A DNA stretch of 64,000 bases from Macrosoma leucophasiata (GCA_036365455.1 JAWQUS010000003.1:5786001-5850000); one strand, 5' to 3'. Positions 11,031-22,289 are shown, numbered from the stretch's first letter. Notes: generated from the sequence alone by a model not told the origin. Translations and numbers: made by a program.

Positions 11031-11549
11031 CGTAGAGTGTACGGTGTGGTCTTGTCTTTTCTGAACATTGCTTGTACGAACACGATGTTTCACGTCTGCC
11101 AGGCGTCTCGTGACATTTTTTTTGTTTTTCTCCCAAGCACAACAGCCAGGCTATAATGCTTTAGAATTTACGAGAAATGTTGTACCCTATTTTCACCGCG
11201 GAGGCCACTTCACACACATTAATAAGTTGTGTGTAAGATTTTGTGGTTTGCAAACTTTTTATTATGTTACGCGAATATAAACCTGTACATTTTTTTGCAA
11301 AGTATGAATATTTACGTAATATTAAGCGAAGTAAACTTATAAATTTAACTTGCGGCGTAGGTTGATGAACAAAGTTAGCGAGATTCAGTTCGCTAACAAA
11401 AACTTTTGCAACCAAGTTAATTAAGTATTATCGATGCGAATTTAATTTCTCAATTTTTCCGTTTATTTTCGCTATTCATTTTATTAATTGAGATGAGCTG
11501 ATTAACTGGTGTCTGCGAAAATGTATCAGCAAAGCGTTTTGGGATTTTA

Positions 11550-11725
11550 AGGGTTCCGCAGTCAAATGACAATAAACGGAACGCTTATAGTATTAGACTC
11601 GTCTCGTCTGTCTGTCTGTTCCACCGTTCGTGTGTCACAGTAAGAGTGAACTGTGACACATGGACTGTTAACTTATAAACCGCTTAAGATTTTTGTAAAA
11701 TGAAAAATATGGGGAAGGAACCCCA
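11550..11725 (+). repeat. GTCTGTCTGTCT-linked repeat
   Basis: A GGGTTCCGCAGTC start, a GTCTGTCTGTCTGTTCC microsatellite and CGTGTGTCAC form a block resembling those at 36048-36200 and 54063-54135, which are diverged copies of a common lepidopteran element. Confidence 0.5.
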
Positions 11726-11879
11726 TACTAGGAACCGAAACTAAAAAAGTCTACGTAGAATGAACGGAGCAAACTATAGTGTAGTTCGTAATAAAAACTT
11801 TCAAAGACATGATACATTCAAAAAAGAAAAAGCGGCAAAGTCCGACTCGCACTTTTCCGCTTTTGATATTTCTCGTAAG

Positions 11880-12060
11880 ATTTCCAATGTCACCCTCGGA
11901 GTTTGGTATTGTGCCCGGGGGTGTTGATAGGCTCGCTACGCAGTACATAGGACAAAACGTAACTGGCAAATCGTGGATGTTCGTGTGTGTGCTTGAATGG
12001 AAACATTTACTTCTGGCTATCCCTTTGGGAAATACAGGCGTGAAGTTACAATTCTATTAA
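11880..12060 (+). repeat. family B SINE-like repeat
   Basis: Blocks GGTATTGTGCCCGGGGGTG, AAAACGTAACTGGCAAATCG, GTGCTTGAATGG, CCTTTGGGAAATACAGGCG and TGAAGTTAC occur in the family order (compare 37982-38180, minus). The tRNA-like head is missing. Confidence 0.75.
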
Positions 12061-12736
12061 AAATTACGATGCCCTACTGTGCCTGTTAGATGAACTAGAG
12101 TCCGGTATCACTAAACTTCATTTCAAGACAAATGAAATGATTGTATTCGTATGGGTGGCTCATTTCAAGGTTTCTTAGATAGTTAAGTTAAAAAAAAACT
12201 TTTTACGCAATCCTTTTACCCGTATCCAGTCTAATCTTACTATCTGATCTGTCAATAAAACGGAGTAAGATATAAAAACCGTTGATGGAACAAATTTTAT
12301 ACCTACTATAATAAAATACTGAGGTAAAAGTATAAAATATGACAATATTTCGAATATATATGTATTTTACGTTTGGATATCTGACATGAAATCTGATTTC
12401 GTACAGAAACGATTCACAATTTATAATCAAACGAACTTACTGTACCTACGTGAAGTTCGATCAAAATTATGTCAATGTACCTATTGCTTAGCCACGGATC
12501 TTTAAGGTCTGAATACTTACATACAATTTCAGCCCAACTTTTGCCCATTTTTTAAAAACTATTTGTCATCATATCTATGTGTACAACTGAAGAAATAAAT
12601 AAGTACGGGAACTTTGTAACAAAAAAGACATTTGGCAATCCTTAAAGAAAATGAGTGATCCAAAAAAACAAGACAAAATATAACGTTAAGATAAATAGAA
12701 AAAGTTTGCCCTGCTGTATCTATAAACAAAACTTAC
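12061..12736. other. AT-rich, likely intron downstream of the 12.8 kb exon
   Basis: No repeat family was seen except a short shared motif at 12425-12475 (ATCAAACGAACTTAC...GAAGTTCGAT) that recurs at 29107-29155. If the exon at 12737-12842 is real, this is the start of its intron on the minus strand. Confidence 0.4.
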
Positions 12737-12842
12737 TGGCGATCTGTCTGAGAGCCGTCACGGCAGACTTGATGGTGTTCAGGGTTCGTCGCCTAAGATT
12801 TTTCTTAAAGGAAAAGTTTTCCATGTCAATATTCACAGACAT
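12737..12842 (-). CDS. probable first coding exon of an unidentified gene
   Basis: Reading leftward, an ATG at 12842 with A at -3 (ACAATGTC) opens 35 codons ending IKSAVTALRQIA. The last codon is split after one base by a perfect GTAAGT donor (12731-12736), so the exon is phase 1. A second in-frame ATG at 12824 has G at -3 and G at +4. The peptide starts MSVNIDMENF, then a basic KKNLRRR stretch and a short amphipathic segment. No signal peptide or domain is seen. A promoter-like block lies immediately upstream (12881-12975) and is duplicated at 14021-14113. The related exons at 33021 and 45713 also end in phase-1 donors, so they may be alternative 5' exons of one gene whose body lies left of the window. 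I could not name the gene. Confidence 0.5.
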
Positions 12843-12880
12843 TGTTTTGTACACGACACAAATAATCAACGATACCTTTT

Positions 12881-12975
12881 GTGCGCGCGTCGGGAACGTA
12901 CTGCTTATATCAGTAGCAGCCAGTCATACGGACTCATATCGAACAACGAAACGCACGGAGTGGATTCGATTTCAT
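12881..12975 (-). promoter_or_regulatory. putative promoter of the 12.8 kb exon, duplicated at 14 kb
   Basis: On the minus strand this contains GTTTCGTTGTTCGAT, a TGATATAAG TATA-like element and CAGTACGTTCC, ending about 40 bp upstream of the start codon. The same elements in the same order recur at 14021-14113 without a neighbouring exon. The promoter role is inferred from position and conservation only. Confidence 0.35.
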
Positions 12976-13064
12976 CGCTTACCAATTTAGTGATCGGGTT
13001 TTTTCTAATTGGACATATGTAGACGGCAAGTCTTGAGACAGCCAGAGTCTATCTCATGGGCAAT

Positions 13065-13265
13065 TGGCAGGTGCAAAGGATTTTTAGCCTGCATATTTAG
13101 GCAACTGTCTAAAGGCGACCACTTTGAGTCAGAATATCAGACTAATACGATTAAGGGGGTGCAACTTTTCACGTAAAGGACTTTTAGCCTAAATATTTTG
13201 GAACCTGTATAAAAGCCACCACTTTGGGTCAGAACATCAGAGTAATACATACGATTAGGATTTTC
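13065..13265. repeat. tandem duplication of about 110 bp
   Basis: The blocks AAGGA-TTTTAGCCT, TATTT-GGCAAC/GGAACC, ACCACTTTG-GTCAGAA and ATCAGA-TAATAC occur twice, at about 13075-13155 and 13180-13262. There are no transposon ends. Confidence 0.75.
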
Positions 13266-13418
13266 AGGATCACACTTTATCCCGCGTCAAACTATATTAT
13301 TATATTCCGTAGGAAAATGTTCAGAGGTTTTTATTGATTGACTTTTGTACTAAGAACTCATTTACTTTTGTTTTATATGGTTTATCCTAAATGCCTCTAT
13401 TATAACATAATACTATTA

Positions 13419-13564
13419 CCCCCTTATTCATAATCGTATTTTAGCTAAAGTGTTGCTAATCTCTGCCTTGTCTTTTTCTATCCTGCACATTTGACAATGT
13501 AACTGACAAAGACAAAGCATTCTTTAACTAAAACGTAGCTAATGTACGTTAATGAATAAGGGGG
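13419..13564. mobile_element. MITE family P, copy 1
   Basis: The left end is CCCCCTTATTCATAA and the right end ATGAATAAGGGGG. The core holds TCCTGCACATTTGACAATG and AGCTAAAGTGTTGCTAATC. It matches copies at 24023 and 58498. At about 146 bp without an ORF it is a typical short inverted-repeat DNA element. Confidence 0.9.
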
Positions 13565-14020
13565 TAAGTGTATAAACATACTTTGTTAAGTTATTTCTTA
13601 TGAAAGGTTCTGTTTCTGTATGAAGATATGCACTGTGAAGAAATTGCCGCATGGAAAACAAAGGAAATTTGTTGGTGCTATTAAAAAGAATCTCTATTCC
13701 TCTGTCATGACTCTCCAAGAAGAGGAAAATTTAAAAAAATAGTGATATGATGATGGCTGTGAGGTGAGTCTATGAATCAGAATCATAAATTAATTTATTC
13801 ATATTCACAGAAAAAGAGACATTTTTTGTCATACATTGGCAGAGTTCTAAAAGCCAAAATGATTTTAGAAAAAACAGCAGAAAATAAACTCAGTCCGCTC
13901 TTTTAAAATGATCTTTATGAGTGACCGAACGAGACACTCAAAATAGACACAATGAGAAAAATGGCAAAAATATTTAAATGTTTAGAAAAATTTAATAATG
14001 TTAACCCCACCTCTATTTTT
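13565..14020. other. no recognised feature
   Basis: No repeat, exon signal or motif was recognised. Confidence 0.5.
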
Positions 14021-14113
14021 GTGCATTCATTTGGAACGTGCTGCTTATCAGTATCAGTCAGTCAAAGTATAGTCAAATCGAACAACGAAACACATGAAGT
14101 AGATTTACGATGG
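14021..14113 (-). repeat. second copy of the promoter-like block
   Basis: It matches 12881-12975 with GGAACGTGCTGCTTATCAG, a CAGTCAGTCAAAG stretch and TCGAACAACGAAAC. The TATA-like word is altered to TGATAAG. I see no ATG plus donor downstream, so it may be dead. Confidence 0.55.
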
Positions 14114-16440
14114 TTAGAAATTTACTTTTCAGTTTTATTTGTCCCTTCGTATATTTTCATCGTGAAATTCTATTGAATTTTTGTAGGTATTAATACTCAT
14201 ACTGATTGCTGCATAACGATATGTTAATAATATATGTTATAAGGTGCATGAGGTTTTGTAAATTTGCGGGTTAATTCAGCCAAAAAAATTGTACCTATTT
14301 TTAATACGAAACATATTTTGGACGAGAATCGAGCACCTGTATTAATATGTCCCATGATTCACCAGTCACCGAGTATATATTTTGTGAATCTAGATGAAAT
14401 TCATAAGGACAGTTATAAATTAATATACCGAGATTCTATTCAGTTAGCGATTGAGTTCTTTGATGTTTTCATAAGGAACATTGAAATTATGCTTTACTTC
14501 ATTATGCGTTAGGATGTTATTTGAATGCATGTGATCGGATTTGTATAATCAAAGACTAATGGTATTTACAGTGTGATCAATATAAACGATGCAAGTGATG
14601 ATTTTCTAAACCACTTTTTTTTAGGAATCACTTGTCAAATGAAAATGTTATATTTTTCACAGTTATTTATTAGGTAACCAAACTATTATTTTAAATAGTA
14701 TGATGTGAACCACTACTCCTTATTATTTCTGACAGAAAGTTATTAGCCCTAAATGTGCCTATTTACACTGTTGCAAAACTATTCATAGGCAAAAAGAAAC
14801 TAATTAAATGGGTGAGAATTCAAATATAGCCTGCAGCTAGGGGGAAAGTCTTTCTATTAGCGTTCAACCTCTATTTAAATTATCTTACCAATAAAATTAG
14901 CTGCAGATGTTGTCATGTTATACATTTATTTGTAATAGTCTGATAATGCGGATGTGGATGAAGGTATATTACTGGAGTACTGTAGACACTGTCCGTTGAA
15001 TCAATGTGTGCCTAAAATAGGAGCAATATTCTTGGGTTATTTGGTTTATCGAACATACTCAGTGAAAAAAAAGAGGATTACTATACCAACAATGACATTT
15101 AAGTATGTATTTAAGTGTTTAACTCAACACATTAAACACTTGCAGAGATGGTTTCTAAATGTGCCAACCAGAACTTCAACACTGCCTAAAATTTTTATTT
15201 CAATTGTTATTGTTACTCTTTGCATTATATTTTGTAATTTTATTTTATAGTTTTATATTTTGTATTTAGTAAAATTATGTTTATTATCACGTTACGTCAA
15301 AGCAGTAATGTACTGCACAGCTTGTTTGACGTCAACCAAGTTATATGGCATGCTTTCAATTCAACACCGATTCACAAAATACAGATCAGTGATGTGTCCC
15401 CACAAAAAAAAATGTAAAATGTAAAAGTGTGTTTCCAAATTAAAAATTTATTTGTGTTCATTGTGTCGTGTCTGACATACATTTCGAAAGTTTTTAATCA
15501 AATTTTCTCATGTAAAACTAACGTCTACTCCATATATTGCGAATGTTTTAACGTATTTAACAACACCTGATGAATTTAAGGCCTATTCAGCGATGAAGGA
15601 GATGCGCATTGTATACATCGGCGGACGTTTGGTAAACAGTGCTTCTATTCTTGTCCGTATAGCCGTTTCAGGTTCATTAACAGAGGGCGACCTTAGTACA
15701 TTGTAACAATGCAGTCTATACATCTACGCAGCTTATTTTTAGATCAGCAGGGTCAAATTATTACTGAAAATTATTTGGTAAAATAAATATTTTGTGAACG
15801 CATAAACAGTCGATGGAAATGTAATAACTCGTAAATGTTCACATAATATCTTTTTTTATTAGTAAAAAATGTGTTTTAATTATGTATAACATTTTATCGT
15901 CTTGGATCTCTTTGTTTCGAAAGTCATTTTTTCGGCACAACGGATTAGGTATACCTACTTTTACTTACTTCAATAGTTTGATATAATTGTTTTTTGCTAT
16001 ACCAATTGAAAGGCATAAATATTATTAATTATATTACTGCATGGATAAGTAAAAGTATGCTTTATTAAATTGAGGCATATAATGTTTTCAATTTATATAT
16101 TACCTATTTGTAGGAATATAAAATATGTCTAAATTGAAAACTCTTTGAAAGAGACCTTCAGTGTTGATAATAATATGTAAGATATTTTTTTTAAAAGTTT
16201 TAGCTTTGATGTTTTGTTATACAGAACGAAGCCTAAAAATTGGAAACGTAATAAAAAATATTAATTTCAACGAAGCCAAGGGCAGTTTCTCCTCAATGAG
16301 TTTTTATAAGTCCATTTTTCTATGTTACTGAATTAATTAGCTTCGTAGCATTTGCAATAAAAATATACAAAGACTGAAGTACGAATAAAGCCACGGCATG
16401 GCTTGTATATGTTACATACATTACAGTTCCTTTTATCCCT
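14114..16440. other. 2.3 kb without a recognised gene
   Basis: Two plus-strand frames stand out without being identifiable: 14264-14512 (82 codons) and 14954-15250 (98 codons; begins without ATG and ends in a hydrophobic KIFISIVIVTLCIIF segment). Neither has family motifs or clear splice sites. The remainder is AT-rich and not repeated in the window. Confidence 0.4.
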
Positions 16441-16700
16441 ACGTAGACCCCCATCGAGTCTCCCATGGACCACTTTGGGAATCACTGGTATGACGTAAGG
16501 AAATTGGTACTATCAGTGTATGTGTTGAGATCCATTATCGTGAATGACAACAAAAAAGGGGTCTGCGTCAGCGAAAAAAAAATTTGGGGTCCATGAAATG
16601 AAAATGGGGCCCAAATTTTGTTTTCGCTGACGTAGACCCCTTTCTTGTTGTCATAGACCCCCAGGGGTCGATATAGACCACTTTGGGAATCACTGATTTA
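16441..16700. mobile_element. decayed inverted-repeat element, possibly hAT-like
   Basis: The terminal word GACCACTTTGGGAATCACTG occurs at about 16468-16487 and again at 16677-16695. Its reverse complement CAGTGATTCCCAAAG resembles hAT ends starting CAGTG. Between them GGGGTCTGCGTCAGCGAAAA (from 16558) pairs with TTTTCGCTGACGTAGACCCC (to 16640) as an imperfect hairpin. Both terminal words face the same way, so the element is rearranged or two ends lie in tandem. Confidence 0.6.
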
Positions 16701-16929
16701 ATACAATTTATATTTGTAAGTATTAAAGACAGATATAGTAGATTTGAGGCATAAGTTGGTAGAATTGGCAGCACCGATCCACACGGACAGGCAGATGTTG
16801 CTTTGAAATTTTGGGGGAGAGACTTAGGTAGCCCGAAGGTCGTGTTATAGGTTCAAGCAAGGCCAGAATCTATCTCGAAATACGTTTAAAAGGAAACGGC
16901 CTAATAGCAATGCTCCAAAATGTTTTATC

Positions 16930-17410
16930 TCGACTGAGTCAGCTGACGGTTTTTCCACCGCTACAGAAGCAGCTGATTGTTGTTTTCATAGGCTTAATTA
17001 TTTGAAGAAACACGTAGTTAAATTTCATCCGGCGTAATATATGTAACTTTATTTTACTTTTTTTACAAGATCATGCGAGCAGCTGACACATAATCCCCCC
17101 TCCACGATGCAGCTGACGATTGTTTTTCAGCTCAGTATGATGTCAACTATCCATGAAAAAAGTTTTAGCCAGCGTACTATTACTGAATTGGGAATTTGAA
17201 AATAAAAAATGTATTGTTTTTTTTTTTATGTTTTATAAAACTTCGTAATTAATTATATTGATGTGTCATGCGAAAAACTGAAAAAAATGTTTTTTTCATT
17301 TAATTATCAGCAATTAAAAGTTGATAAAATTTAAATAAAAATCACGTGACTATGAACGCGCCACGATTGGTTACCCCTAATCGTGACGTCATAATGTTAC
17401 AGCTGTTCAA
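16930..17410. promoter_or_regulatory. cluster of five CAGCTG E-boxes
   Basis: CAGCTG occurs at 16940, 16970, 17080, 17110 and 17400, most followed by A. This is dense for AT-rich background. CAGCTG is a binding site for some bHLH factors, but a regulatory role is only inferred. Confidence 0.3.
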
Positions 17411-17697
17411 GAATAGTACAGCGTTTACGGCAATAACCTACATGTGACTTGACAATAATATCGAAATTGCTAAAAAATTTGTTAGTTGATTCCGTGTAGG
17501 TATGTGTGACAAAATGGTGACAAAGGATTTATATAGGCAAGGTCTGATAATATTCCTGATGTTGATATATTTATGACACAGACGAAGCAGCCTTTTATGA
17601 CAACCAATTTTTTGACAAATGATGTTCGGTTCAATTCTGCTTAAGTTCGAAAGTAAGTAGGTAAGTAAGTTTAATCTATACATATCTATACAAATAA

Positions 17698-18253
17698 ATA
17701 AAAATGGAGTGTCTGTTTGTAATATTAAAATAACCGCTTTTTACTAAACGTATATGTATGTATACACGGTACATATACCAAAACAATTTTTTTTTACAAT
17801 TTTTGTCTGTCTGTCTGTCTGCCTGTTTGGCGAGGCTAATCTATGGAACGGCTGGACCGATTTTCACTGGCAGATAGCTGATGCGATAAGGAGTAACTTA
17901 GGCTACTTTTATCTCCATACATCCATACATACATACATACCTACATACAAATAAGTAGAATTGTAGTGTATCCAACTTTGACGGGACTCTCACGGGTAGG
18001 TAGCTGATGTAATATTAGGAGTTACTTTGGCTACTTTTATCTCCATACAACCATATATACATACATACCTACATACAAATAAATAGAATTTGAGTGTCTC
18101 CGATTTTGACGGGACTTGCACTGGCAGATAGCTGATGTAATAAGGAGTCACTTAGGTTACTTTTATACTAGCGTAGCGGCCACGACTTCATCCGGGTAAA
18201 TACTGAACAATCATATTTTTTCTCACGTGGACGAAGTCGCGGGCACAGCTAGT
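17698..18253 (+). mobile_element. CTAGT-ended non-autonomous element (Helitron-like?)
   Basis: It starts near AAAATGGAGTGTCTGTTTGT, passes a GTCTGTCTGTCTGTCT microsatellite and GGCTGGACCGATTTTCACTGG. The GGCAGATAGCTGATG / AGGAGT block then occurs three times in tandem with CATACATACATAC runs. It ends GAAGTCGCGGGCACAGCTAGT. The GC-rich 3' end finishing CTAG before T would fit a Helitron terminus. A minus-strand copy is at 47245-47560, and the same 3' end recurs at 36205-36260. Confidence 0.7.
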
Positions 18254-18540
18254 CGCAAATAAATTGATCAACCTTGTCAAACAAGTTCGCCTGTTTATCA
18301 AATTATTCGACAGTGCAGCATTGATTGTTTTATCTGTTTGCCGAATATCAACAGTGTTTGATGCATTTGATAAAAATCTTGTAAATGTATCTATGAAACC
18401 CTCTTGGGTATGGCAATATGTTTACAAAGTAATTTAATTATATTATTGGTACATATTTTAAATTGTAAAATTATTATATATAAAACTATTTGATACCAGG
18501 TATTTGAACGTGAAGCAGACTTAATTTCATCTTTTTTTTG

Positions 18541-18718
18541 CGGCCCTGTAATTTCCGGCACAGAGGCATATCACCTTAGGCCTCAGGAGTGGTAACGCAT
18601 TTGCATTTTGACCTTGGTCTTTGTGTGGGTGTCTATAGGCTGCAGTCATCACTTAACATCAATGTGAACTGCATGCTTGTTTGCCACTTCAATTACATAA
18701 AAAAAAAAATAAAAAAAA
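18541..18718 (+). repeat. family A repeat, 5'-truncated
   Basis: It begins at CGGCCCTGTAATTTCCGG and runs through CATCACTTAACATCAATGTG and CATGCTTGTTTGCCAC to a long A-rich tail (18700-18718). 5' truncation with an intact tail is typical of retroposition. Confidence 0.85.
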
Positions 18719-19144
18719 ATTCATCTATGTATTGGTATCATGTCAAAATCAATTATAATTGGAAACAGCATTGTTATTATATATTATAATGAACACAATG
18801 AGGCTTTAGTTTTAATAGATATTTTCATTTTATTATTATGAATTATATTATCATTATTTATTATAGTTGCAACATAAATAATAATTGTAATAGGTAAATA
18901 TCCAAATTAATTAAAAATGTCATAGATGTTTATCATTATAAAATTCATTGAGATTGTAATAACATTTATTGATAAGATTTGATTTCAATTTATATAAAAA
19001 TCGTTGTCTCGACACACCTAAACAATTTAAATTAGGTATCTAATTGTCACAAAGCTAAAAGAGTCAGATTTTAAAAATTTAACAGATGTGAACATTGATC
19101 TAATAGGCAATGCAGCTATAAACTAAAAAGTATTAATTAAATAG
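18719..19144. other. very AT-rich, nothing recognised
   Basis: No motif or repeat end was seen. Confidence 0.5.
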
Positions 19145-19589
19145 AACTACGTTAAGAAAAACCGACTTCAAAACTGAAGAGTAAAAAATAATAAAGATTT
19201 AATTGTAATTATATACTACCTATTATTTATATGTGCTATTTACTAATAGGTTTGAAGTCGGTGCCAAGCCAAAATCACTAAAGTAGGCATTTCATTATAT
19301 TAAAACGTAACTTCACGCCTGTAATCCCCGAAGGGGTAGACAGAGGTAAATGCATGAATTCAAGCATACATGCAAACACCCACGATTCGCCGGTTATGTT
19401 TTGTGCAGTGTATTAATTTTCTCGTATTCATATTTAAGTAATTAAAATATAATTATTTGTTTAAGGGATGGCACCGACTTCAAACCTATTAGTAAATAGC
19501 ACATATAAATAATAGGTAGTATGTAATTACAATTAAATCTTTATTATTTTTACTTTTCAGTTTTGAAGTCGGTTTTTCTTAACGTAGTT
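19145..19589. mobile_element. foldback element with about 120-bp inverted arms
   Basis: 19145-19265 (from AACTACGTTAAGAAAAACCG to GAAGTCGGTGCC) is the near-exact reverse complement of 19470-19589. The 200-bp centre includes a family B fragment. There is no ORF. The arms are much longer than in the other MITEs here. Confidence 0.9.
19310..19420 (-). repeat. family B fragment nested in the foldback element
   Basis: ACTTCACGCCTGTAATCCCC, GAAGGGGTAGACAGAGGTAA, ATTCAAGCATACATGC and CACCCACGATTCGCCGGTTA are the 3' blocks of family B read on the minus strand. Confidence 0.8.
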
Positions 19590-19611
19590 ATATTTATTAA
19601 TTAAAAAATAA

Positions 19612-19865
19612 GCATGCAGTTCACATTGATGTTAATCGATGACTGCAGCCTATAGACACCCACACAAAGACCAAGGTCAAAATGCAGATGCGTTACCACT
19701 CCTGAGGCCTAAGGTGTTATGCCTCTGTGCCGGAAATTACAGGGCCATACATTACCACCTGACCGGAACACGATAGTGCTGAACACTACCATTTAGCGGC
19801 AAGTATACTAGGTAATGCGGTGGTGCCTACGCCCGCGAGCTCCGTCACAAGAGCTCTACCACCAG
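19612..19865 (-). repeat. family A repeat, near full length
   Basis: From GCATGCAGTTCACATTGATG to GAGCTCTACCACCAGTAATG all family blocks are present. It abuts the foldback element's right end within about 25 bp. Confidence 0.85.
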
Positions 19866-20500
19866 TAATGTTGCTATAATAACCCATCCATTATATTACT
19901 TTAATTTAAAAAAGTATTTTATAACGTACGAGTTTGTTTAATGATGTTGTGTTTCGCGGAAAATCGCAGTTTCAGACCGCAGCAGTACAAATAATGAAGC
20001 GTGTTGTTCTTTAATAAAATATATTTCAGGACGGAACGGTATTTGTTAATGGGCTGTAAAATATCTTTACATTCACTCAGGGTAATTATTTTCCTTTGTC
20101 CATTTGTTTATTTTAATGTTAGTAGAACTCCAATAAAAGATCGAGAGCGTAGACACAACTATATTACCTAATCTACTTCCCTACGGTGGTGTTCAGCGGT
20201 ATCATGTTACAGGTGGTAACGTACATAACAGCCCTGTCATTTTCAGTAAAATGTCTAAATCCTAGATGTATTCTTTAAGGGCACCACGATTAGTGATAAC
20301 GGCACAAATTTTAGTTATTTACTTGTTAGTAAAAAATCTGGGTTGGGCACTAGACTATTTTGGTGAAGAATAGTCTGGTACCCACCCCGGAATATTTGCA
20401 CGGATTGAAATTACATAGTAACAGATCAACATTTATTAATCATACAAAACTTTTCTCAGATAATAACAAAGCAATTCTTAAGCATAATATTGCTTGAAAT
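19866..20500. other. mostly unassigned, with a family A remnant
   Basis: 20170-20260 (+) has GTGTTCAGCGGTATCATGTT and GGTGGTAACGTACATAACAG, which match the middle of family A. The rest is unassigned. Confidence 0.5.
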
Positions 20501-20504
20501 AATT

Positions 20505-20640
20505 CATCATCATCACATCAGCCGAAAGATGTTCACGGCCGGACGAAAGTCTCCCCATAAGAGGGATATGCACTAATCGCCACGCTTGGCATGCGAATTG
20601 GCGATCGCAGCGGCGATCGTCTTATCGCAGGACGCTGCTG
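20505..20640 (-). pseudogene. RTE-type LINE 3' tail remnant
   Basis: TTCATCATCATCACATCAGC followed by CGAAAGATGTTCACGGCCGG is the reverse of the tail found on lepidopteran RTE-like LINEs (GATGATGATGATG end). A diverged inverted counterpart lies at 48080-48165. No coding sequence survives. Confidence 0.6.
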
Positions 20641-20671
20641 TCCATCTTTTCATAAATATATCTTATCTATA

Positions 20672-20865
20672 TAATTATATAATAATCAATTGCTGTTCGT
20701 TAGTCTCGCTAAAACTCGAGAACGGCTGGACCCATTTGTCTAATTTTGGTTTTGAATGATTTTCGAAAGTCCAGGGAAGATTTAAAAGGTAAATGGAATG
20801 GTCTTTTAATTCATGACAGTACGCGTCAGCTTTATAGTTAGAGCACTCATTCACTGCGACGTGCG
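20672..20865 (+). repeat. element resembling 47832 and 48950, 3'-truncated
   Basis: CAATTGCTGTTCGTTAGTCT, CGAGAACGGCTGGACC and AAGTCCAGGGAAG match those copies, but the CTAGT end is absent. Confidence 0.75.
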
Positions 20866-20869
20866 TCAT

Positions 20870-21345
20870 AGAAATAGAAATAGAAAATATTTTTATTTCG
20901 AATAGATCTTTACAGATACTTTCAAAACGTCAATAAATCATAAAATACCTAGAGTGAATAACCATTACATATAGTAAAAGCAAAAACATATATTAAAAGT
21001 AAATTAAAAATTCGTATTTGAACTACTTAGTTAAAACATAATAATCACAAAATTTTTCAATTCCTTCAATGATGATAAATGAAGAAAAAGAAAAACTTAT
21101 TTGTCAAGATCAAAGTTATTCACTTAGCAGAGTTCCAAGTGCAGTCACTACTGAGAAGAACTCCGCTACCCAACAAACTCAGTAAGAGCTCTTTTAAATG
21201 AGAGCATAAATCTAGTACAGATTGTCGTGAAAAATCAAATAATATGAACGTCCATAGCACAGATGCAAATAAACTGCTATCTACTAAATGTGATGTAGCT
21301 CTTGCAAACCAGAACAGACCAGTCCTCACCAACAGCACCCGTTCA
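20870..21345 (-). pseudogene. LINE D 3' end
   Basis: TTTTATTTCGAATAGATC, TTTACAGATACTTTCAAAACG and CTAGAGTGAATAACCATTAC recur at 56497-56720 and, more diverged, at 63736-63990. The common segment looks like a shared LINE 3' untranslated tail (minus strand). The adjacent 21120-21338 may be the degraded C-terminal coding end, but I recognise no motif in it. Confidence 0.6.
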
Positions 21346-22285
21346 CGAGTATGACGCTATAACAAGGTCGCTGTCTTGTTAAGCTTTGGTTTCGAGACGC
21401 ATAACCTTGAAGAAAATAATTTTAACACAGTCTCATGAAACAACATTTATTATTTCACTAACAAATTGGTAGAGGAACTTTACTAATATAAGAATAGTTT
21501 ATAAATACCATTTAAAAAGAAGCTTCCAGCGACTATTTTCAATTCATGAATAAAATGATTATGAGTCCACAAATTTGTTGAGTTTCAAAAAAAAAATACT
21601 GCATTGTCCAGCGTACACAATATTAATCTGGGATTACCGGGCGAAAAGGAATGAGGGTATAAAAACAAGCTAGATATGTGAGATTCAGTGTTGAATGTAA
21701 ACAAGCATTAGTATCGTAATGTGTTTGCCAATATTCGTGTTTGTCTGTGAAAATGTACAATTGCTTGTCTTTTATTCAGGGTGGGTTTGTTTTGTTATTT
21801 TTTCTTGTTGCTTTGGAGTAACGCATTTAAATATAAAGTACGGTAATATAATTATGAAGTTACCTACTCTAACACGCCAATGTATTTTCCTGTTTACTGC
21901 GCTGCGGTCAAATTTCCACGCTGCAGAGTAATTCGTCAATTCAGAGTCCAGTGTTAAATATCTTCTAAACGAGGCTTTAGTGAACAACTACGCATATATT
22001 TCACTTAGTGATGTGACAATAGCACTATGTTATTTGCGCTTTTGTCGGCTTTGACGCCCAAGCCTATTTTGTGGCACGTTCACAAACGATATAACGGGTA
22101 CAGTTTTAATAGTTACTTTTAAAATTCAATTGCGTCAAGCGAGGCATTTTAGTAACGTTGTTTGAATAGTGCTCATAGTATGCTCTAATAAGTGTGAGAC
22201 AATCAGCAAATTTGGTTTGTAAATTTGTATGGCGTAAGAATATAATACAATGACAGTACATCCCCGATACCGATTTGACTATTAG
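21346..22285. other. no recognised gene
   Basis: A minus-strand frame at 21772-21987 is followed by a plausible donor (GTAG then GTAACT), again in phase 1. It lacks an ATG and similarity to the other exons, so it is only a weak exon candidate. Confidence 0.3.
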
Positions 22286-22289
22286 AAGT

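Noticed and set aside
17690..18253. LTR retrotransposon
   Set aside because: No paired terminal repeats, primer-binding site or gag/pol motif; structure is that of a short non-autonomous element.
21772..21987. Further alternative exon (phase-1 donor GTAACT)
   Set aside because: Donor position fits, but no ATG, no clear acceptor and no peptide similarity to the other three exons.
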